Source of the DNA: a virus
Reading direction: 5' to 3' (one strand)
IMG/VR virus record: IMGVR_UViG_3300037584_002589
Coordinates: 1-22,869 of that record
Length of the DNA stretch: 22,869 bases
Shown here: piece after piece, positions 14,293 through 22,635 of the stretch
Layout: each line of letters opens with the position of its first letter
Position numbering within the stretch: the first letter of the stretch is position 1
Translations under genes and position numbers: made by a program
The notes under the pieces: generated by a model
Databases searched by the model: none
The model's input: only the letters and a program-made list of their open reading frames with translations
What the model was told of the DNA's origin: nothing

Positions 14293-14628
14293 ATGGAGAT
14301 ATTATCTACTTCTACAGATAGCCAATCTATTAAGATTATACCAAGGGCTGATGCAACAAGTCCTACCTTTACTCTATTTGATAAATCTCAAAGAAAAAAC
14401 TCTACAGTTAGTGTGTCAAAGAGTGATTCTGGTGATTACATGGTTTTGTCTGGAAGTTTTGCTTTGAAAGAAGGTAATACTTACGGATTTACTGTAAAAG
14501 ATAGTTCAACAACTATATATAAGGGTTTAATATTTTGCACTGATCAGACAAACCTTGATAGGTATACTGTAAATGATCAAGAATATACTCACGAAGAAAG
14601 TTTTGACAACGAATACGTTATTATATAA
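14293..14628 (+). CDS. small structural / connector-region protein (111 aa)
   Basis: 111 residues starting MEILSTSTDSQSIKIIPRA. The same frame extends back to a TTG at 14254, but that would begin inside the terminator, so the ATG at 14293 is preferred. The protein is β-rich: YMVLSGSFALKEGNTYGFTV (about 49-68), TIYKGLIFCTDQ (about 74-85), RYTVNDQEYT and a C-terminal DNEYVII. The motif of an aromatic-rich strand pair followed by I-Y-x-G-x-I-F-C-T-D-Q and ending in N-E-x-x-I-I recurs in small proteins near the portal gene in flavobacterial phages, as I recall. It overlaps the portal ATG by one base. A head or neck accessory role is inferred. Confidence 0.6.
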   Translation: MEILSTSTDSQSIKIIPRADATSPTFTLFDKSQRKNSTVSVSKSDSGDYMVLSGSFALKEGNTYGFTVKDSSTTIYKGLIFCTDQTNLDRYTVNDQEYTHEESFDNEYVII

Positions 14629-15872
14629 TGGCAAATAAAAGTATAAATAGAGCAAGAAAAACAACTACACAAAGTATACCGATTAACAAACAAGCGGTTC
14701 ATATTCTTAATTTAAGTAGCTATACTAAGCCAGAGGTTTTTGAATCTAAAAAGAATGACTGGGTTGAATACGGAGATCAGAATGATTATTTTCAGTATTT
14801 AATAGATAGGTATAATGGATCGCCTACTAATAATGCAGCTATAAATGGAATAGCAGAAATGATTTATGGCAGAGGTTTAGACGCTGTAAACACTGACGAA
14901 AACTCTGAATCTTATCAGATGATGAAAGAGTTATTTAAAAAGGACTGCATGAAAAAAACTTGCTATGACTTTAAGATGATGGGTCAAGCTGCTTTGCAAG
15001 TAATATATTCTAAAGATGGAAGCAGGATTGTCCAAGTTGAACACATACCTGTAGAAACTCTTAGAGCCGAAAAAGCATCAGATGGAGGTGAAGTTGAAGC
15101 GTATTACTACTCTCCTGACTGGCAAGAGGTATCTTTAAAAAACAAGCCTAAGAGAATACCAGCTTTTGGCACAAACAATTCAGGTATTGAGATATTATAT
15201 ATAAGACCCTACAGAGCTGGGTATTATTACTATTCACCTGTAGATTATCAGGGAGGGTTACAATATTGCCAAATAGAAGAAGAAGTAGCAAACTTTCACA
15301 TCAATAATATACAGAATGGTCTTTCTCCTTCGATGCTTATTAACTTCAATAATGGACAGCCTGACAAGGAGCAGAGAGATGAAATCGAAAGAGCTATCTA
15401 CAATAAATTCAGTGGCAGTTCAAATGCAGGTAAATTTATATTAGCATTTAATGACAGCAAAGATTTAGCAGCAACTATTGAACCTGTAGAATTATCTGAT
15501 GCTCATCAGCAGTATCAATTCTTATCAGATGAATCTATGAAAAAAGTCATGGTATCCCATAGAATTATATCTCCCATGCTTGTTGGTATAAAAGATCAAA
15601 CAGGTCTTGGAAATAACGCAGAGGAGTTACAGACAGCATCCATACTTATGGACAATACTGTTATAAGACCTATGCAGGTTACTATTATTGATGAATTACA
15701 AAGAATATTAGAGTATAATGATATTGACTTAGATTTGTATTTTAGAACACTTCAGCCACTTGAATTTACTGATCTTACAAATGCAATTACAGATGCTGAG
15801 GTAGAAAAAGAGACTGGTATTAAGCCAGAAGATATGGATGAAGCTGTACAACGTAATAATATAGAAGAATAA
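14628..15872 (+). CDS. portal protein
   Basis: 414 residues. The portal forms the dodecameric ring at the capsid vertex for DNA entry and exit and joins the neck. Supporting features: WVEYGDQNDYFQYLIDRYNGSPTNNAAINGI (about 45-75, quoted as EYGDQNDYFQYL and SPTNNAAINGIAEMIYGRG), YDFKMMGQAALQVIY, VEHIPVETLRAEK, an acidic wing region, HRIISPMLVGIKDQTGLGNN (about 305-324) and an ILMDNTVIRPMQ helix; these match portals of the family common in flavobacterial phages. C-terminal acidic tail. It starts in a TAATG overlap with the previous gene and ends in another with the adaptor. Unusually, the portal is downstream of the capsid and tail tube genes; terminase was not found. Confidence 0.85.
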   Translation: MANKSINRARKTTTQSIPINKQAVHILNLSSYTKPEVFESKKNDWVEYGDQNDYFQYLIDRYNGSPTNNAAINGIAEMIYGRGLDAVNTDENSESYQMMKELFKKDCMKKTCYDFKMMGQAALQVIYSKDGSRIVQVEHIPVETLRAEKASDGGEVEAYYYSPDWQEVSLKNKPKRIPAFGTNNSGIEILYIRPYRAGYYYYSPVDYQGGLQYCQIEEEVANFHINNIQNGLSPSMLINFNNGQPDKEQRDEIERAIYNKFSGSSNAGKFILAFNDSKDLAATIEPVELSDAHQQYQFLSDESMKKVMVSHRIISPMLVGIKDQTGLGNNAEELQTASILMDNTVIRPMQVTIIDELQRILEYNDIDLDLYFRTLQPLEFTDLTNAITDAEVEKETGIKPEDMDEAVQRNNIEE

Positions 15873-16375
15873 TGCCAACTGCAATATTTATAAAGAGAGA
15901 AGATTTAGTAAAAAATACAGCTCTAAGCGGTTCTGTAGATACAGATAAGTTTATTCATTTTGTAAAGTTAGCTCAAGAGATTCATGTAAGAAATTATGTG
16001 GGAACTGACTTATATGATAAAATTAGTTCAGATATTCTTTCATCAAGTTTAACAGGTAATTACTTGACTTTGGTGAACGATTATATACAGCCTATGCTTA
16101 TACACTTTGCTATGGCTGAATATTTAGGATTTGCTGCATATACTATCAGCAATGGAGGTGTATTTAAACATTCAAGTGAAAATAGCGAGATAGCTGACAA
16201 AACAGAAGTAGATTCTTTAGTGGCTAAGGAGAAGGACTATGCAGAGTATTATACAAATAGATTTGTAGAATACATGAGTTTTCATGCTCCAAACAATTTT
16301 CCTGAATATTATACAAATCAAAACGAGGATGTATATCCTGACAAAGAAGTTTTATTTAATGGATGGGTTTTTTAA
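15872..16375 (+). CDS. head-tail adaptor (gp6-like connector)
   Basis: 167 residues, helix-rich. It starts in a TAATG overlap with the portal gene. The pattern FIHFVKLAQEIHVRNYVGTDLYDKI (about 27-51; core VKLAQEIHVRNYVGTDLYDK) and LVNDYIQPMLIHFAMAEYL (about 66-84) matches a small connector family in Bacteroidetes phages where an 'LG-t-x-LY-x-k-i' helix is followed by a 'Y-I-x-P-x-L' helix; these proteins dock beneath the portal to form the neck. The C-terminus is aromatic and acidic (PEYYTNQNEDVYPDKEVLF). Its stop lies two bases before a possible basic micro-gene. An alternative reading, with a +1 shift at TTT TAA, would add a Lys-rich tail and is considered speculative. Confidence 0.75.
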   Translation: MPTAIFIKREDLVKNTALSGSVDTDKFIHFVKLAQEIHVRNYVGTDLYDKISSDILSSSLTGNYLTLVNDYIQPMLIHFAMAEYLGFAAYTISNGGVFKHSSENSEIADKTEVDSLVAKEKDYAEYYTNRFVEYMSFHAPNNFPEYYTNQNEDVYPDKEVLFNGWVF

Positions 16376-16377
16376 TT

Positions 16378-16455
16378 ATGTACCAAAAGAAGAAAAAAAA
16401 GAAGAAGGACAGAAGGAAAAAAAGAGGTATAAGCATAAAAAGAAGAATGAAGTAA
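16378..16455 (+). CDS. possible tiny Lys/Arg-rich peptide (25 aa)
   Basis: The ATG follows two bases after the adaptor stop in a 'taattATG' context used by solid genes nearby. The 25 residues are almost entirely basic (MYQ, seven Lys, then DRRKKRGISIKRRMK), suggesting nucleic acid or scaffold binding if made. A competing frame through the same A-rich DNA also gives a Lys-rich tail, so composition alone is weak evidence. Kept with low confidence because flavobacterial phages often carry such mini-genes beside head genes. Confidence 0.35.
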   Translation: MYQKKKKKKKDRRKKRGISIKRRMK

Positions 16456-16521
16456 AACTAAAAGGCTTTCTTAAAAAAAAGTAGTTATTTCATTTATTGT
16501 TTTTATAATAAATTATAAATT

Positions 16522-17484
16522 ATGGCACAACAAACAATAGCTGTAGGTAGTGAAGCTAATGATAGCACTGGTGATTTTATTAGAGATGCTTTTGTAAAGG
16601 TAAATTCAAACTTTACAGAAATATATGCTGACAATTTTGTTACTAATGCAAGAATGGCTGATGCTTCAGTAAAAGCTGTAGAACTAGCTACAACAAACAC
16701 AGCAACATCAAGCGAAGATAACTTTGTGTTGTCTTACGATCATGCATCTGGGGGATTCACTTGGATTTCACAAACGACACCCGATGGAGGATTAATAGTA
16801 GCTAATGAATCTAATAATAGAGTAATTACTTCATCTAGTGCGGGTAATGGTAATGCAGAAGCAAATCTAACATTTGATGGTACATCTTTAATTGCTGGAG
16901 GTGATGGAAGTACAGGCGGTGTTACTGTAACCGATGGTCAGATTGATATTAGAACAGGCACAGGTAATGTTGCCAAAATGAAGTTCTATTGTGAATCAAG
17001 TAATGCTCATGCACAAACCCTACAGGCACAGCCACATTCAGCAGCAAGTAGTGCAGTTTTGACATTGCCATCAGCGACAGGTACATTAATTGGTACAGGC
17101 GATAGTGACACTGTTACTCATTCGATGTTAGAGAACAGATACACCGCTAAAATAGATCATAGTGGTACAGGAAACTTATCTATTGAGTGTGATGATGCAA
17201 GTGTTTTCTTGATAACAGGCAATGTCGCTACAGCTATTTATACATTTAATGACATGAAACAAAATCAAGTGGTTGATTTAATTCTCTCTGGCACATTGTC
17301 AAGTGCGGCAATAACTTTTGCAGGTGGTACAGGATTAGGAACTACAACATTTAATAAAATAGGAAGCACAGACTTTGATACAAGCAAGACTAATCACATT
17401 ACTCTAGTGTGCGTAAAAGAAAGTAATGGTGCTTCTATCGTAAATTATACAGTAAATTCTTTTGCTGCAGATACAACACCATAA
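16522..17484 (+). CDS. tail fibre / decoration-type structural protein (320 aa)
   Basis: 320 residues, Thr/Ser/Gly/Ala-rich. The N-terminus MAQQTIAVGSEANDSTGDFI…DAFVKVNSNFTEIY is the classic start of many marine phage fibre and structural proteins ('q-t-I-x-x-G-x-x-x-N-D-x-T-G-D-x-x-R-x-A-F-x-K-x-N-x-N-F-x-E-l-Y'), thought to mediate attachment to the virion. In the middle, KFYCESSNAHAQTLQA and a VLTLPSATGTLIG segment form another motif common in these proteins. The C-terminal part (about 215-315) is β-rich with GTLSSAAITFAGGTG, as in trimeric fibre or head-fibre tips. It leads the fibre module and has an 'aaattATG' start without a Shine-Dalgarno sequence. Confidence 0.75.
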   Translation: MAQQTIAVGSEANDSTGDFIRDAFVKVNSNFTEIYADNFVTNARMADASVKAVELATTNTATSSEDNFVLSYDHASGGFTWISQTTPDGGLIVANESNNRVITSSSAGNGNAEANLTFDGTSLIAGGDGSTGGVTVTDGQIDIRTGTGNVAKMKFYCESSNAHAQTLQAQPHSAASSAVLTLPSATGTLIGTGDSDTVTHSMLENRYTAKIDHSGTGNLSIECDDASVFLITGNVATAIYTFNDMKQNQVVDLILSGTLSSAAITFAGGTGLGTTTFNKIGSTDFDTSKTNHITLVCVKESNGASIVNYTVNSFAADTTP

Positions 17485-17486
17485 TT

Positions 17487-18041
17487 ATGAAAGCACAAGT
17501 TACCAATACAGGAATTTATCCATATAAAATATTACCAAGCTCTTGGAATGGAAAGTCTGGACATATTATAAATTTTAGAAATGCATCTGCCGAAGTTCTA
17601 GAAGCAGAGGGTTTTTATGATATTGTAAAACCAAGTTTTAATCCACTTACTCAAACCAAAGGAGGTTTGTACTTTGATGAAAAGAAAAAAATAGTAACTT
17701 ATGACGTTACTGATATTGACTTCAATAAAGAAGTTGATATTATAGGAGAAGATGGTGAGCCAACAGGCGAAAAAGAAAAGAGGTATAAGTTAGCCGATAT
17801 AAAAGCAAGTAAGATTGCAGAGATTAAGTCAAAAGCAGGTAAATTATTACAACCAACAGATTGGCAAGTTATTAGAAAATCAGAGAGAGATATTGATATT
17901 AGTTCAGATGTAGCAACAGAAAGAGCAGGTATTTTAGCAGAAGCCGACAGATTAGAAGCTGAAGTAAATGCCAAGAAATCTTATAAGACTGCATTGCTTT
18001 ATAATGTCCAGTTTTTTCCTCCTGCTGAAAAACCAGAGTAA
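17487..18041 (+). CDS. tail-fibre-assembly-like protein with DUF4376-like segment (184 aa)
   Basis: 184 residues, charged and largely helical in the C-terminal half. Residues about 100-170 read KLADIKASKIAEIKSKAGKLL, then QPTDWQVIRKSERDIDIS, then VATERAGILAEADRLEAEV; the 'L-x-P-T-D-W-x-V-I-R-x-x-E' motif flanked by two helices is typical of DUF4376-type C-termini in phage tail fibre assembly or fibre-proximal proteins. The N-terminal 90 residues are a mixed domain of unknown fold. Placement between two fibre-type genes (2 bases after one, 2 before the next) supports an assembly or adaptor role for the fibres. A structural part of the fibre base is equally possible. Confidence 0.6.
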   Translation: MKAQVTNTGIYPYKILPSSWNGKSGHIINFRNASAEVLEAEGFYDIVKPSFNPLTQTKGGLYFDEKKKIVTYDVTDIDFNKEVDIIGEDGEPTGEKEKRYKLADIKASKIAEIKSKAGKLLQPTDWQVIRKSERDIDISSDVATERAGILAEADRLEAEVNAKKSYKTALLYNVQFFPPAEKPE

Positions 18042-18043
18042 AC

Positions 18044-21000
18044 ATGAGTTTAGGTAGAAGAATAATTAATACAGGTGCTGGTGATGCAGTTTGTAACACT
18101 GAATCAGTACAAGCATTTGGTGCTGATAGCACATACAGTAGCAATATAGCTTTATATCAGCTTGATAGTGATGGAGGCACAACAAACAACGTACCTGACA
18201 CTACAACCAACTACAATGGTATTGCGTCTAACGTAACCTATGCTGCAGGAAAGTATAATAATGCAGCAGTATTTAATGGGTCAAATAGTAAAATAGATAC
18301 AGGAATATCCTCTATATCAAGCCCATTTTCTGTTTCAATGTGGATAAATGAGGACTCTTTAGATTCAGGAATGTTTTTTGCTAATTGGAACTCTACATCT
18401 GCTGATATGTATTGGCAAACAACAAGCGATGGCAGATTAAGAATAGCTATTGATGGTTATAGTGAACAATTTTTTGGAACAGCAGGAGATGTAACTGTTA
18501 ATACTTGGCATCATGTAGCAGTAACATTAGGTAGCGGTGTTTATGAAGTTTATTTGGATGGCGTTAGTTTAGGCACATCTACAACAAGTGTCACAACGTT
18601 TAGTAGCGGTCAAAATTTTATGATTGGAAATTCAGCCAAACCATCTTCCCCATACCCTTTTGATGGTTTAATAGACCAAGTAAGAATATTTAATAAAGCC
18701 ATAAGTGCAGAAGATGTGGTAACGCTTTCTGCAGAAACTTCATCTACCTTATCCAATACCAATCCATTTAGCGAAGGTGCAGGTTTAGCTTTATATTCTA
18801 TGGATTACGATGCTTCTGATGCAGGTGGTTATTACGATGGCACACCTTCTAATGTTATATTCGGAGTAGGCGGTCAAATAAATACAGCTGCAAGGTTAGA
18901 TGGTAGTGCAGTTGCGGCAGATATTGTTTTAGGAAGTTCTTTTATATCTGCTTTTGATGTTGCTAATAAAAGTTTTTCCCTTTGGTTTAAATGGGATGGC
19001 TCAAATCCAGGCTCAAACGGCTATGGAATGCCTTTTTTTATGAATGGAACTGGTCTATCAAACGGAAGAATTGGAGTACAAATAACTAATTCTAATGGAA
19101 CAATAACCGCTTATTCAGGAACTGCGGGAAGTAATCCAACAAGCACTATATCGGCAAATACTTGGTATCATTTCGCTTTAGTTGTGTCAGGAAGTAGTTA
19201 TAAGGCTTTTTTAAATGGCAGTTCTATTGGTACTGCTACTAATAACAATGGAGTAGATTCGGGAACGCAAACCGCATCCATTGGATCGTGGTTTAGTTCA
19301 AATTACTATTTCTGTGGAGATATAGATCAAGTAAGATTTTTTAGTAAATCGCTATCAGATGATGAAGTGAATACTCTTTGGAATAATGGAAACGGAGAAA
19401 TTGCTTGTGTACATACTGCAACTGCTAACACCGCAGACTATCCTTCAGGAACAACAACAGTCGCACACTATCCTCTTGACAACAATACTTTTGACAATAA
19501 ATCAACTAATGATGCTACATATGAAACTAATATTGAATATAGATTCGGCAAGTATGGTCAAGCCACAGTTTTTAATGGTAGTAGCAGTCAAATAATAACT
19601 GGTTATAAACCACCAGCTACAACAACTGCAACAATATCATTATGGGTAAATTGGAAAGCCTATACAAATGCTTATGCAGTACTCGCAGCAGACAATAATA
19701 CTGGTACTACCGCAAACAGTTTTTTGACTTTGGCAACAGGTGGATCAGGGTATGGAGGTAACGGGTATTTATGGGTAAGTATTGGCAATGGATCATCAGC
19801 AGACACCGATACCTCTATAGCTTTTGATGATCATGGAGGTTTAGGAAACTGGATTCATGTAGCAGTTACAGTAAGTGGTACATCAGTAAATATATACATG
19901 AACGGATATAAAGCAAAAACTTATACAAGTACAGTATCTTATGCACCAAGTGGATCAGGTTATGCTTACAGACTGGGTTACACAAGTGGATGGGGATACT
20001 TTGATGGCAAGTTAGATCAGGTAAGATTTTATTCAACAGAGCTATCAAGTAATCAAATACTTGAATTATACAACGAAAAACCTGAAGTAGATACATCTAA
20101 CTTTAAGGCGGTATTGTATGATGGTGCTTCATCTTACGTTTCAAACGTAGGCTTCCAACCTGACCTATTATGGGTTAAGGGTAGAACTTTTTCAAGTAAT
20201 AACAGACTTTTTGATTCCGTTAGAGGTGCAAGTGCAGGTTCACTATCTTCTAATCAGCAATCTGGAAATGCAACAGCTTCTGGACAGAGAATAAATAGCT
20301 TTGAAGCAAATGGATTTATTGCCCCATCAGAAAATGGTGATGTAAACCAAAGCGGTCAAGACTTTGTAGCTTGGTGTTGGAAAGGCTCTAATGCTGATGC
20401 AGTCAATATCGGAGTAAATTCAATTACAGGCTCTACACCTTCCATTGCATCAGATGTTAGTGCAAATACTGCCGCAGGGTTTAGTATTGTGAAATATACA
20501 GGAAACTTAACATCTGGAACTACTGCCACTGGTCAATCTGTAGCACATGGGTTGGATAATGCTCCAGATTTAATAATATTTAAAAGCACTTCAAATTCTT
20601 CAGACTGGAACGTTTTCTCTTCACAACTTAGCAATTGGAGTACAAGGCTCAAATTGAATGAGTCTGATGATAAAGATAACTTATATAGCACATACCCTAT
20701 TGATGACCCAACTTCTGACGTATTTTACACTAACTACCTAAGTGCTGTAAACGTTAACAATTACAATCATATTGCCTACTGTTGGCACTCAGTTGCAGGA
20801 TATAGTCGTATCTCAATCTATGAAGGGGATGGAACTACTAACAATAAAATTTACACAACTGATGATGGTACATCAACAGGTTCAAATGGATTTAAGCCAA
20901 GTTTTGTAATGCTTAAAAATATAGACAGAACTAATACAAGGTGGATTATAATGGATACGGCAAGAGACCCTGTAAACACAGCTTATCATACATTAACACC

Positions 21001-21139
21001 AAATAGTTCATATTTTGACAATGATTCTCAATCTTATTGGTTAATGGATTTTGAAAGCGATGGATTTAGGCTAAAGTATGGTGCTGATAATGAGTTTAAT
21101 AAACTTGGTGATACATTCATATTCATGGCATTTAAATAA
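18044..21139 (+). CDS. large adhesin / receptor-binding protein with three LamG-type domains
   Basis: 1031 residues. Three concanavalin A-like (LamG) modules are visible at about 35-228, 248-447 and 473-678. Each starts with a YxLD or YSMDY strand, contains an AAVFNGSNSKIDTG- or ATVFNGSSSQIITG-like segment and a W(H/Y/I)H(V/F)A motif, and ends with a DQVR(I/F) strand: DQVRIFNKAIS (211-221), DQVRFFSKSLS (428-438), DQVRFYSTELS (658-668). Residues about 688-1031 form a different module found widely in marine phages (DUF7483-like): GFQPDLLWVKGR, LFDSVRGA, DFVAWCWKG, GFSIVKYTGN, HGLDNAPDLIIFK, HIAYCWHSVAGY, FKPSFVMLKN and a C-terminal DTFIFMAFK. LamG domains bind glycans or proteins, so host surface recognition is likely. 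No signal peptide. Confidence 0.85.
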   Translation: MSLGRRIINTGAGDAVCNTESVQAFGADSTYSSNIALYQLDSDGGTTNNVPDTTTNYNGIASNVTYAAGKYNNAAVFNGSNSKIDTGISSISSPFSVSMWINEDSLDSGMFFANWNSTSADMYWQTTSDGRLRIAIDGYSEQFFGTAGDVTVNTWHHVAVTLGSGVYEVYLDGVSLGTSTTSVTTFSSGQNFMIGNSAKPSSPYPFDGLIDQVRIFNKAISAEDVVTLSAETSSTLSNTNPFSEGAGLALYSMDYDASDAGGYYDGTPSNVIFGVGGQINTAARLDGSAVAADIVLGSSFISAFDVANKSFSLWFKWDGSNPGSNGYGMPFFMNGTGLSNGRIGVQITNSNGTITAYSGTAGSNPTSTISANTWYHFALVVSGSSYKAFLNGSSIGTATNNNGVDSGTQTASIGSWFSSNYYFCGDIDQVRFFSKSLSDDEVNTLWNNGNGEIACVHTATANTADYPSGTTTVAHYPLDNNTFDNKSTNDATYETNIEYRFGKYGQATVFNGSSSQIITGYKPPATTTATISLWVNWKAYTNAYAVLAADNNTGTTANSFLTLATGGSGYGGNGYLWVSIGNGSSADTDTSIAFDDHGGLGNWIHVAVTVSGTSVNIYMNGYKAKTYTSTVSYAPSGSGYAYRLGYTSGWGYFDGKLDQVRFYSTELSSNQILELYNEKPEVDTSNFKAVLYDGASSYVSNVGFQPDLLWVKGRTFSSNNRLFDSVRGASAGSLSSNQQSGNATASGQRINSFEANGFIAPSENGDVNQSGQDFVAWCWKGSNADAVNIGVNSITGSTPSIASDVSANTAAGFSIVKYTGNLTSGTTATGQSVAHGLDNAPDLIIFKSTSNSSDWNVFSSQLSNWSTRLKLNESDDKDNLYSTYPIDDPTSDVFYTNYLSAVNVNNYNHIAYCWHSVAGYSRISIYEGDGTTNNKIYTTDDGTSTGSNGFKPSFVMLKNIDRTNTRWIIMDTARDPVNTAYHTLTPNSSYFDNDSQSYWLMDFESDGFRLKYGADNEFNKLGDTFIFMAFK

Positions 21140-21140
21140 A

Positions 21141-21293
21141 ATGGAAGATTTGAAGATATTTGGACTTTACGCAGCAAACCTATTTGCTTTAGCATTTAGT
21201 GTAAGTGAAATAAACGCTTACTTGCAAATGCTTGTAATGGGAGCGACCTTAACCTTTACAATAATACAGATTTATAAAGCCCTAAAGAAATGA
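21141..21293 (+). CDS. small membrane protein, holin-like candidate (50 aa)
   Basis: 50 residues starting [19 protein letters not shown]. Hydrophobic segments at about 6-22 and 27-45 and a basic C-terminus (YKALKK) fit a small class II-like holin or a one-to-two-span membrane protein. The same frame is open further upstream inside the adhesin gene, but the ATG one base after its stop is preferred. It overlaps the next membrane protein (ATGA) and precedes an endolysin, so a lysis role is likely but unproven. Confidence 0.6.
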   Translation: MEDLKIFGLYAANLFALAFSVSEINAYLQMLVMGATLTFTIIQIYKALKK

Positions 21294-21700
21294 AGATGCC
21301 AACAAACGGAGTAGCAAAAGACATAAGACACTTTGCAGGAAGCCTTTTAGTATTTTTCTTGGTTGTTTTGATACTGTTATATCTGTCAAAATATCAAATA
21401 CCAAACGAAAATGCACAAATAGTAAATACCTTAATAGGTATGATTGCGGCAAGTATAGCCATGGTTATTGCTTCAATAACAGGTAGAAACCCAGATGATT
21501 TAGATGCTGCTAAAAAGAAGATAAGCAATCTTGAGATGAAGATTGAGATGTTAGTACAATCAAAAGATATGCTAGAGAATATGCTTATAAAGGTGCAAGA
21601 TGACACTATAGACAGATTATTACTCAACAAGACACTACAGTATGATGACTGTAAATCTGGTAAGTGTGGATGTAAAAACGAATGTAGCGATGAATCTTAA
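21290..21700 (+). CDS. membrane protein with coiled coil and Cys-rich tail (136 aa)
   Basis: 136 residues. Two hydrophobic segments (about 16-33, [18 protein letters not shown], and 43-63, [19 protein letters not shown]) are followed by a charged helical stretch with heptad-like spacing (about 70-105) and an unusual C-terminus with four Cys within 12 residues (121, 126, 128, 132: [18 protein letters not shown]). No catalytic motif. Placed in a lysis cassette between a small membrane protein and the endolysin, overlapping the latter by 11 bases, it could be a holin, a pinholin-type partner or a spanin-like factor; the Cys tail is not typical of any of these and may bind metal or form disulphides. 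Confidence 0.6.
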   Translation: MKMPTNGVAKDIRHFAGSLLVFFLVVLILLYLSKYQIPNENAQIVNTLIGMIAASIAMVIASITGRNPDDLDAAKKKISNLEMKIEMLVQSKDMLENMLIKVQDDTIDRLLLNKTLQYDDCKSGKCGCKNECSDES

Positions 21701-22049
21701 ATATTTTAAATATGAAGAATTTGCATCCCCAGATGTTTCTGATTCTGGTGAGTATATGGATACTGAGTTCCTTACAATGCTCGACCACGCTCGTGAGATT
21801 GCAGGGATTCCCTTTAAAATCAATTCGGGGTGGCGGTCAATCGAACATAATTACGAAGTTGGAGGAAAACCGAATTCATCACATATCATTGGTAAAGCGG
21901 CAGACCTTGCTATTAAAGGTTCAAGACAAAGATGGATTATCACTGAAGCCCTCATCAAAGCAGGATTCAATAGGATTGGTATTGCCAAGACATTTATCCA
22001 TGTGGACTCCGATGAAACAAAAGACGCTAACGTCATATGGACATATTAG
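21690..22049 (+). CDS. M15-family peptidase endolysin (119 aa)
   Basis: 119 residues starting [20 protein letters not shown]. It is a zinc metallopeptidase of the M15A/peptidase_M15_3 type (D-Ala-D-Ala carboxypeptidase or endopeptidase fold) that cuts peptidoglycan stem peptides or cross-links at lysis. Visible signatures: [13 protein letters not shown] (42-54), [13 protein letters not shown] (63-75, the S-x-H-x-x-G-x-A-x-D zinc motif with His65 and Asp72) and FIHVDSDE (102-109, His104 as third ligand). The same frame extends upstream to 21642 within the previous gene; the ATG at 21690 gives the usual family start and is chosen. Minimal length, with no binding domain, is normal for phages of Gram-negative hosts. 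Confidence 0.9.
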   Translation: MNLKYFKYEEFASPDVSDSGEYMDTEFLTMLDHAREIAGIPFKINSGWRSIEHNYEVGGKPNSSHIIGKAADLAIKGSRQRWIITEALIKAGFNRIGIAKTFIHVDSDETKDANVIWTY

Positions 22050-22133
22050 TGCAACAGTAGGAAAGACTCTTTGTATAGGCGATTAAATAAATCATTAAAA
22101 TTTTATTGTTATATTAGATACCAAATTGTTGTT

Positions 22134-22622
22134 TTGGCAAAAAAGAAGTTTGGACAGACCACTGTAGGTAAAATACTTAAGGCTAGTGTAGGGCTTATAA
22201 ATCCAACACTTGGCAATCTCATACAGGGTAACATGAATATAGAGCAGGTCATAGAATCCATAAAGACCTCAAACGCTCCTACAGAAGATAAAATCAAAGC
22301 ACAAGAGTTAATACTTGAAGCCTATGAAGCTGAGGTTGCTGATAGAGCTAGTGCCAGACAAAGAGAGATGGCTGCTGTCGCTTCAGGGTCTAACGATATA
22401 CTATTTAAGACTGTAGGTTGGGGTATCACCTTAAGTTTTGTAGCAGTTATAGCAGGAGCTATTGGACTTTGGGAAATACCTAAAGAATCACAAAGATTAT
22501 TTGACATGGGGTTTGGTGCTGTAGTGGCTGCTTTTACACAAGTTATAGGGTATTATTTTGGCAGTTCTATGGGTAGTAAGCAGAAAACAAATCTGATGAA
22601 TGGTGATTCTCCTTCTAGATAA
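22134..22622 (+). CDS. 3TM-holin-family membrane protein (162 aa)
   Basis: 162 residues from a TTG start (M-AKKKFGQTTVGKIL). The frame is open back to another TTG at 22071, but the family, as I recall it, begins at the KKKFG-type segment, so 22134 is preferred. Residues 35-85 are a charged helical region with EVADRASARQREM (67-79), a hallmark of the GTA/3TM holin family (D-x-x-SAR-x-RE). Two clear membrane segments follow, about 93-113 (VGWGITLSFVAVIAGAIGLW) and 124-143 (DMGFGAVVAAFTQVIGYYF), then GSSMGSKQKT. It lies 84 bases after the endolysin with no gene between. Role as holin or other lysis-related membrane component is inferred from family and context. Confidence 0.75.
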   Translation: MAKKKFGQTTVGKILKASVGLINPTLGNLIQGNMNIEQVIESIKTSNAPTEDKIKAQELILEAYEAEVADRASARQREMAAVASGSNDILFKTVGWGITLSFVAVIAGAIGLWEIPKESQRLFDMGFGAVVAAFTQVIGYYFGSSMGSKQKTNLMNGDSPSR

Positions 22623-22635
22623 TTCCATGTAACTT

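Noticed and set aside
18044-21139. Diversity-generating retroelement targeting the adhesin C-terminus
   Set aside because: No reverse transcriptase gene or template/variable repeat pair was seen in the window.
21712-22086. Open frame overlapping the M15 endolysin
   Set aside because: It is a shadow of the endolysin, which has intact zinc-ligand motifs in its own frame.
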